Below are positions 1 through 4,071 of a stretch of DNA of 9,125 nt, piece by piece. Below the pieces are notes generated by a model. That model was not told where the DNA came from and did no database searches. It saw only the letters and a list, made by a program, of their open reading frames with translations. The stretch comes from Candidatus Micrarchaeia archaeon (GTDB lineage Archaea; Micrarchaeota; Micrarchaeia; Anstonellales; Bilamarchaeaceae): contig JBAZLI010000037.1 in the NCBI GenBank assembly GCA_041650355.1, forward strand, positions 1 to 9,125. The letters are read 5' to 3'. A program made the translations under genes and the position numbers. Numbering within the stretch: the stretch's first letter is position 1; each line of letters starts with the position of its first letter.

Positions 1-675
1 CATCCTCGCCACGTGCGCCAGCGTGGAAGTCCCGACCTTGTTTATCAAGTCCCCCATCGAGCTTATCGCGTCCGCGCCCACGATGCACAAGTCCGCGTCC
101 TTCATGAACGTGTTCATAGCGCCGTCCACGGCCAGCGTGGTCTTTATCCCATATTCAGCAAGCTCCCTTGCCGTGGTGCGTCCCTGGAGCCGCGGCCTGG
201 TCTCGAGTGCGACCACCTCGAATTCCACGTCCAAATCTTTCGCCCTTTTCAATATTCCCGTAACAGTGGAGCTGTGGCAGTGCGTGATTATTTTTCCGCC
301 CTGCGGCACGAGCCTCGCGCCGTATTCGCACACTTTTTTGTGGTCCTCCTCCATTTTTTTGAAATATGAAGCTGCTTCGCGCACCACCGTCTTCTTCAGC
401 GCCTCCACGTCCTGGGCCGGCTTCGTCTTTATCTGCATGTATGTGAACTTCACAGCGTCGCGTATCGCGTTCCGCATCATCGGCTCGGTGGGCCTTGCAG
501 AGGCGAGCGCATCGCCCACCTCCAGAAGCTCCGAGTACAATTCGTCCCTGCTCTTAGCCCTGGATTTTATCACTTGCAGTATGAGGGCCTCCACCGCGCT
601 TTTCGCGACATTCCTGGCGCCCTGCACCTTCAAAGAGGAGATATCCTTCACTATGCGTTCAATCTGCCGGTCCAT
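1..675 (-). CDS. Ribose-1,5-bisphosphate isomerase (eIF2B-like family), C-terminus outside window
   Basis: This enzyme converts ribose 1,5-bisphosphate to ribulose 1,5-bisphosphate in the archaeal AMP/nucleoside degradation pathway, between AMP phosphorylase (or ribose-1-phosphate kinase) and form III RuBisCO. It is cytosolic. The visible 225 residues start at an ATG at 675. They contain the N-terminal helical region with the QGARNVAKSA segment (residues 18-27), then the Rossmann-like half with THCHSST (131-137), ETRPRLQG (158-165) and VGADAI (199-204). Cys133 and Asp202 match the catalytic Cys133 and Asp202 reported for the Thermococcus kodakarensis enzyme (recalled). The family is normally about 320 residues, so roughly 100 are missing beyond the left edge; the frame is open to base 1. 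An AGGTG Shine-Dalgarno lies 7 bases before the ATG and a TATA box about 60 bases before it. A regulatory eIF2B-alpha-like role is the alternative, but the catalytic pair favours the isomerase. Confidence 0.9.
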   Translation of the reverse strand, partial: MDRQIERIVKDISSLKVQGARNVAKSAVEALILQVIKSRAKSRDELYSELLEVGDALASARPTEPMMRNAIRDAVKFTYMQIKTKPAQDVEALKKTVVREAASYFKKMEEDHKKVCEYGARLVPQGGKIITHCHSSTVTGILKRAKDLDVEFEVVALETRPRLQGRTTARELAEYGIKTTLAVDGAMNTFMKDADLCIVGADAISSMGDLINKVGTSTLAHVARM

Positions 676-682
676 TTCCACA

Positions 683-687
683 CACCT
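683..687 (-). promoter_or_regulatory. Shine-Dalgarno site of the isomerase gene
   Basis: AGGTG on the minus strand, 7 bases before the ATG at 675. It fits the archaeal anti-SD core and supports that start. It marks this gene as leadered, unlike several neighbours. Confidence 0.6.
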
Positions 688-734
688 ACAAAAGCTCTTC
701 AGTCGCGCTGACCGCTTTAGAGTATTATCCAACT

Positions 735-742
735 AATATAAA
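735..742 (-). promoter_or_regulatory. TATA box of the isomerase gene
   Basis: The minus strand reads TTTATATT, preceded by a purine-rich GGAAATG that could serve as BRE. Transcription would start near 712, giving a leader of about 37 bases that contains the Shine-Dalgarno site. Confidence 0.6.
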
Positions 743-751
743 CATTTCCGT

Positions 752-786
752 TTAAGGGGCATATTCTAGAATTAGCTTCCCCTTAA
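752..786. repeat. Nested inverted repeat between two TATA-like boxes, candidate operator
   Basis: TTAAGGGG (752-759) and CCCCTTAA (779-786) form a perfect 8-bp inverted repeat. Inside it is a perfect 10-bp palindrome, ATTCTAGAAT (763-772), almost concentric with it. The element lies 9 bp upstream of the minus-strand TATA box at 735-742 and 12 bp from a plus-strand TATA-like box at 799-806, a suitable place for a dimeric regulator acting on both sides. The repeats are seen directly; the regulatory role is inferred. Confidence 0.45.
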
Positions 787-798
787 CAACCCCTCTTC

Positions 799-806
799 TA
801 TTATAT
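799..806 (+). promoter_or_regulatory. Possible plus-strand TATA box facing the hairpin region
   Basis: TATTATAT on the plus strand would place a transcription start near 828, upstream of the 845-866 hairpin and well before the Nudix gene's own promoter. It could drive a small RNA or a long leader. The support is only a motif. Confidence 0.3.
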
Positions 807-827
807 GCATCAAACCCCCAGTGCTCG

Positions 828-966
828 GTGCATAAAGCGCTTAGTGTCGTCGGCATTCCGACGACATCTGTACAAGCAAGCTCGGACATCGCGTACACCA
901 TCGCCAAACGCTCTGTTTGCCCCTAAAAGGAGTATGTTCCAGAGTTCGCATCCACTTCGCGTGCGC
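828..966 (+). other. Structured non-coding region, possible small RNA
   Basis: The gap 676-999 contains no convincing gene; an 88-codon minus-strand frame crossing it looks like chance. It does contain a perfect 9-bp stem (TGTCGTCGG at 845-853, CCGACGACA at 858-866) with a 4-base loop, which flanking GCTT (839-842) and AAGC (874-877) could extend. A 5-bp hairpin follows at 905-919 (CAAAC/GTTTG). I did not recognise RNase P, SRP, C/D, H/ACA or tRNA signatures on either strand. The strand is uncertain; plus is suggested by the TATA-like box at 799-806. Confidence 0.25.
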
Positions 967-971
967 TGGAT

Positions 972-979
972 TTTATATT
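972..979 (+). promoter_or_regulatory. TATA box of the Nudix-Dus operon
   Basis: TTTATATT is centred about 24.5 bases before the ATG at 1000, so transcription would begin at or next to the start codon (leaderless). No Shine-Dalgarno precedes the ATG, which fits. Confidence 0.6.
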
Positions 980-999
980 GAATCTCCCTAAATTCCTCC

Positions 1000-1404
1000 A
1001 TGCGCATGAGAAAAATGCCCAGGCCCGAAGTCCTTATCGCAGGCGCGCTCGAGGACGGGAACAGGGTATTGTTCATGACCCGGCGGCTCGGCGAACGCTA
1101 TGTGCTGGAACTGCCCTGCGTAATCGCGCCCCAGGGCTCTAACCCTGTGCAGAAGCTTTCCGAACTGTTCGCTTCATCGCTCGGTATAGACGCGCAAATC
1201 CACGGCATAATCCGCGAGGGCAGGCACAACGCGGGCTCAAGGAGGAGCAAGCGCTGGATTCCTGTGCTGGTTTTCAAAATCACTGCGAAAAAAGCGTTCG
1301 CCAAACCCTCTGAAGGCTTAGGATTCGAGTGGCTTGCGATAAAAGACGCGAAGAAACAAAAGCTTTCCAGGAATTGCGAATGGCTCGGCGGATGGGATGC
1401 TTAA
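1000..1404 (+). CDS. Nudix-fold protein with degenerate Nudix box
   Basis: A 134-residue protein with the layout of a small MutT-like Nudix domain: beta-rich start (VLIAGALEDGNRVLFMTRR, 11-29), the ELP turn (37-39), a helix ending in LGI (61-63), a later strand (RWIPVLVFKI, 85-94) and the closing FEWLAI (109-114) typical of MutT-type proteins. The Nudix box should read GX5EX7REUXEEXGU. Here the helix reads ELFASSLGI (55-63), and the metal-binding glutamates are replaced by Leu and Ser. The fold is therefore likely but pyrophosphohydrolase activity is not; it may bind a nucleotide or RNA. The ATG at 1000 fits the TATA spacing; an in-frame ATG at 1006 is the alternative. The gene overlaps the next one by 8 bases, so the two are almost certainly co-expressed. 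The alternative reading is a very divergent but active hydrolase. Confidence 0.7.
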   Translation: MRMRKMPRPEVLIAGALEDGNRVLFMTRRLGERYVLELPCVIAPQGSNPVQKLSELFASSLGIDAQIHGIIREGRHNAGSRRSKRWIPVLVFKITAKKAFAKPSEGLGFEWLAIKDAKKQKLSRNCEWLGGWDA

Positions 1405-2293
1405 AATGCTCGGAAAAAACTTCCTCGCGCCCATAGACAATTACACCAACCTGCCGTTCCGGCTGCTCATGCAGAAGCACGGCGCCAAAGCGACCGTGGT
1501 CCCTCTTGTTTCAGCGTCCGCGCTCTCGCGCAGCTCCCAGTACGCAAATAGTTTGGAGCTCAGCGAAAAGGAGAGATATCTGGGCGTCCAGCTTGTAGGC
1601 TCAATTCCGGCGGATTTTGAAAATGCGGCCAAGGAGATAGTGAAAAAATTCCGGTTCGTGAAATGGATAGACATAAACTCCGGGTGCCCGTCCCCAAAAA
1701 CCTTCGGCTCAGGCTGCGGCAGCGCCCTGCTTGAAAAACCCGCCCTGCTGAAAAAAATCCTGGCCGCAGTGATGAAAGCCGGGCTTCCAGTCTCTGTGAA
1801 AATGCGCCTCGCCCAGAATATGGAAAAAACGCTCGCAGCAGTTTCCGCAGTGCAAAATGCGGACTTCCTCATAGTGCACGGGCGCACCCCGCAGCAGCTC
1901 TACTCCGGAAAGGCAGACTGGGAAGCGATAAAGTCAATAAAGGAAAATTCCAAAATCCCGGTAATCGGCAACGGAGACATATGCACGCTGGCCCAGGGAA
2001 AATCCCTGGTACGCGAAGGCTTCTGCGACTCCTTCATGATTGGGCGCGCAGCGCTCTCCAACCCGCTCGTTTTTGAAGGAAAAGAACCCGGCGGCGCAGA
2101 AGTGAAGAAGCGCATCTTCAGAGAATACCTGCACATCGTTGATAAATATTCCGGACGCCGCCTTTCCGACCTCAGGCTCAAGGCCTTCGAATTCTTCCGC
2201 GGCTGCCCAGGAAGCTCCGGGCTGAGGCGCGCGCTTTCAGAGTGCAAGAGCGCGGAAGAGCTTGAAGAGATGGTTTCAAGCTTCGGCCAGTAA
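1397..2293 (+). CDS. tRNA-dihydrouridine synthase (Dus family)
   Basis: This flavoenzyme reduces uridines in tRNA to dihydrouridine using FMN and NADPH. The 298-residue protein is a TIM barrel plus a C-terminal helical domain. It starts with the APIDNYTNLPFR segment (11-22), matching the family's APM..VTDLPFR. It carries NSGCPSPK (94-101) with catalytic Cys97, GSGCGSALL (104-112), KMR (135-137), HGRT (161-164), PVIGNGDI (188-195) and MIGRAALSNP (214-223), all canonical FMN or substrate elements. The length is slightly short of the usual 310-330. The ATG at 1397 overlaps the Nudix gene's end by 8 bases; an ATG at 1406 just after that stop is an alternative. Translation is probably coupled to the Nudix gene. 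Which tRNA positions it modifies cannot be read from the sequence. Confidence 0.92.
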   Translation: MLKMLGKNFLAPIDNYTNLPFRLLMQKHGAKATVVPLVSASALSRSSQYANSLELSEKERYLGVQLVGSIPADFENAAKEIVKKFRFVKWIDINSGCPSPKTFGSGCGSALLEKPALLKKILAAVMKAGLPVSVKMRLAQNMEKTLAAVSAVQNADFLIVHGRTPQQLYSGKADWEAIKSIKENSKIPVIGNGDICTLAQGKSLVREGFCDSFMIGRAALSNPLVFEGKEPGGAEVKKRIFREYLHIVDKYSGRRLSDLRLKAFEFFRGCPGSSGLRRALSECKSAEELEEMVSSFGQ

Positions 2294-2306
2294 TTTCTGC
2301 GTTGCT

Positions 2307-2351
2307 GCATATGCTGGCGCACATGGTGCGTGCCAGTGCACACTAATGCAC
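2307..2351. repeat. Cluster of palindrome and two abutting hairpins between dus and the membrane gene
   Basis: The palindrome GCATATGC (2307-2314) is followed by a hairpin pairing TGGCGCAC (2315-2322) with GTGC and GCCA (2326-2335, 2-base bulge). A third element follows directly, pairing GTGCA (2336-2340) with TGCAC (2347-2351). It sits 13 bases after the dus stop. It may form the structured 3' end of that mRNA; no T-run follows, so it is not a classical intrinsic terminator. Confidence 0.35.
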
Positions 2352-2377
2352 GCCCATGCGGCAAAGGATGCGATAGG

Positions 2378-2385
2378 TTATTTAA
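2378..2385 (+). promoter_or_regulatory. TATA box of the six-helix membrane protein gene
   Basis: TTATTTAA is centred 26.5 bases before the ATG at 2408. This spacing argues for a leaderless transcript starting at that ATG and against the in-frame GTG at 2330. Confidence 0.55.
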
Positions 2386-2407
2386 CCACGTGCAGGAAAA
2401 ACCATCC

Positions 2408-2953
2408 ATGGGCGAAATAAACGTAACCATTGATGAGAATGCGCGTCTGTGGCCTGAAAAATACTGGAAAATCGAGCTTGCGGTTTACTCGGCAATCGCA
2501 TTTTCGCTCCCATTCCTTTTCCCTTCCTCCCAACTCGTCACCGGCACAATAGTGAACGCGCTCCTCATAATCTCAGCCCTGCACTTCAAAGGCCGCCAGG
2601 TTCTTCCTGTGGTGATGCTGCCTTCAATCGCGGCCCTGCTCAACGGCGCGGTCTTCGGCCCATTCACCCTTTTCCTGGTTTACATGCTCCCGTTCATCTG
2701 GGCCGGAAACTTCCTATTAGTGCATATCATCAGGGAATTGCAATCCGCGGCCAGATTAGGCTATTTCAAAACGCTGGTTCTTGCATCTGTTTCAAAATCA
2801 GCGCTCCTTTTCTCAGGAGCGTTCGTTCTCGCGGGCTTATCTTTAGTCCCCTCAGCGCTCCTTTTCCAGATGGGGCCGATGCAGTTCGCGACCGCGCTCA
2901 TGGGCGGCATCGCGGTGCTCATCCTGCGCCGCTTCGCTCATCTGTTGAAATAG
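2408..2953 (+). CDS. Six-helix membrane protein, ECF S-component-like, next to hydrogenase
   Basis: A 181-residue integral membrane protein with about six hydrophobic segments (roughly 22-38, 44-59, 66-84, 86-107, 121-145 and 158-174) after a short polar N-terminus. Size and helix count match substrate-binding S components of ECF-type vitamin/metal importers, but no substrate motif is evident. The QLVTGTIVNALLI stretch (42-54) and the LPSIAALLNG (71-80) and MLPF (93-96) segments resemble small membrane proteins that, as I recall, are often auto-annotated 'iron hydrogenase' in candidate-phylum genomes. I could not verify this. The gene converges with the [FeFe]-hydrogenase and their 3' ends overlap by 16 bases. 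The start at 2408 is chosen because the TATA box fits it; a GTG at 2330 would add 26 residues of unconvincing, non-hydrophobic sequence. The function is unknown; a role in hydrogenase anchoring or cofactor/metal supply is speculative. Confidence 0.75.
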   Translation: MGEINVTIDENARLWPEKYWKIELAVYSAIAFSLPFLFPSSQLVTGTIVNALLIISALHFKGRQVLPVVMLPSIAALLNGAVFGPFTLFLVYMLPFIWAGNFLLVHIIRELQSAARLGYFKTLVLASVSKSALLFSGAFVLAGLSLVPSALLFQMGPMQFATALMGGIAVLILRRFAHLLK

Positions 2954-4026
2954 ATTAACTCCTCTAGTTTTTTCCTTCCCATCGTTTCCAAAAATTCATC
3001 CATGAGCGCCTTCAGTCCAGGACTGTCCAGCGGAGTCTTGCTCCTGGACTCCCCTCCTGCCCTCACTAATCCAGCCCTGCGCTCCTTCACCCTTTCCAGC
3101 GCGAGCGGCGGCTGTCCGGGGCCGCCGACGCACCCGTACGGGCACATCATCACTTCCACCATGTGGTATCTCTTCCCGGACTGTATCTCATCGTAAATCT
3201 TCTCGAAATTCGGGAACCCCTGCACAACCGCGATGTTCAATTCATGCTTGCCTATTTTCACAGTTTTGGTCCTTATGGCTCCGTCCTCATCCAAATCAAC
3301 CACTTCCGTTTTTTCGCCCATGAGCCCTGCCATGGTTTCGAGCACAGCGTCGCTCATCCCGCCGCTCACCCCGAACACCATCCCGTCCCTCGAGCTCCCG
3401 GGCATGATTTCCGAAAGCGCCCCGTCTTCCATCCTGGCCAGGTCCAAACCCTTGCCTTTGGCCCATTGCGCAAGCTCCACTGTAGTTACAACATAATCCA
3501 CGTACCTGTGCCCGTTCTTCATCTTCTCATCTGTCTCGTTTTTCTTGAGCGTGCAGGGCATTATCCCCACTATGCTGATGTCGCCGGGCTTCCTGCCGAG
3601 CTTCTTCGCCAGGTAAAACCTCGCGACCGCGCCCATGGTCATCTGGGGCGACGCGATTATGGTTATGTTCTTCAGCAGCTCGGGATGCTTGGCCTGCGCG
3701 TACGTCCTCCACCCTATGCAGCACGAATTGAATATTGGATATTTCCCGGTCCCTTTCTCCAGCCTTTCCTTCACGTCCATAGCTTCGTAATAAGTCGCTA
3801 TGTCGGCCCCGAGCGGGGTTTCAACCACGTAATCGAACCCGAGCTTCCTGAGGAGCGATACAATCTTGCCCATTGTGTTTCTCCCTGGCTCGAAGCCGAA
3901 CATCTCCCCGAGCGCCACCCTTACCGCAGGCGCCACTTCAGCCACCATCAGCTTCCCGCCGGCTTTCTCCTCCTCGAGCTTCCTGAACAGCGGCTCGCCG
4001 AACAAAATATTCTCTTTCATGGGCAT
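2938..4026 (-). CDS. hydA: Minimal [FeFe]-hydrogenase, H-cluster domain only
   Basis: This enzyme catalyses reversible 2H+ + 2e- = H2 at an H-cluster. The 362 residues cover just the catalytic domain, starting almost at once with VAPAVRVALG (31-40). The three signatures are present: FNSCCIGW (99-106), MPCTLKK (156-162) and EVMMCPYGC (291-299). Compared from memory with Clostridium CpI, C102 matches the proton-relaying C299, and C103, C158, C295 and C299 match the four cubane ligands. M156, K161, S126 and M293 around the diiron site are also kept. On the proton path E81 and R88 are kept, while E282 and S319 become D84 and T122. No N-terminal [2Fe-2S] or [4Fe-4S] domains exist, so electrons must come directly from a soluble carrier. 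The consensus T, P and G become N100, I104 and P303. The HydEFG maturases are not in the window. A TATA box 26.5 bases before the ATG at 4026 makes it leaderless; an ATG at 4020 is the alternative. Maturation-inactive Nar1/NARF-like proteins are unlikely given the complete H-cluster motifs. Confidence 0.93.
   Translation of the reverse strand: MPMKENILFGEPLFRKLEEEKAGGKLMVAEVAPAVRVALGEMFGFEPGRNTMGKIVSLLRKLGFDYVVETPLGADIATYYEAMDVKERLEKGTGKYPIFNSCCIGWRTYAQAKHPELLKNITIIASPQMTMGAVARFYLAKKLGRKPGDISIVGIMPCTLKKNETDEKMKNGHRYVDYVVTTVELAQWAKGKGLDLARMEDGALSEIMPGSSRDGMVFGVSGGMSDAVLETMAGLMGEKTEVVDLDEDGAIRTKTVKIGKHELNIAVVQGFPNFEKIYDEIQSGKRYHMVEVMMCPYGCVGGPGQPPLALERVKERRAGLVRAGGESRSKTPLDSPGLKALMDEFLETMGRKKLEELIYFNR
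2968..2973 (+). terminator. Possible T-tract terminator after the membrane protein gene
   Basis: Six T residues on the plus strand, 15 bases after the stop at 2953, as in archaeal U-tract termination. It lies inside the convergent hydrogenase coding sequence. No stem precedes it. Confidence 0.3.
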
Positions 4027-4048
4027 CGGTTATTCTGCTCGGATTAAT

Positions 4049-4056
4049 CTTTTAAA
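4049..4056 (-). promoter_or_regulatory. TATA box of the hydrogenase gene
   Basis: The minus strand reads TTTAAAAG, centred 26.5 bases before the ATG at 4026, in the 45-base gap after the ATPase stop. It implies a leaderless mRNA independent of the upstream ATPase gene. Confidence 0.6.
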
Positions 4057-4071
4057 CCAGGCGACTGCGAT

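Noticed and set aside
23..736. 237-codon open frame on the plus strand over the isomerase gene
   Set aside because: It is antisense to a gene with clear catalytic motifs and shows no family features; open antisense frames are common in GC-rich coding DNA.
939..966. tRNA-like T-loop string GTTCGCATCC
   Set aside because: The flanking bases do not form a T stem, and no acceptor, D or anticodon arms could be assembled on either strand.
810..1076. 88-codon minus-strand frame in the intergenic region
   Set aside because: It runs through the hairpin and over the Nudix promoter and gene start, has no Shine-Dalgarno or TATA fit and shows no recognisable pattern.
1000..1404. Active 8-oxo-dGTPase (MutT) annotation for the Nudix-fold protein
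   Set aside because: The Nudix box lacks its metal-binding glutamates, so only the fold can be supported.
2330..2407. GTG start giving a 26-residue extension of the membrane protein
   Set aside because: The TATA box at 2378-2385 lies inside the extension and points to the ATG at 2408; the extra residues are not hydrophobic or patterned.
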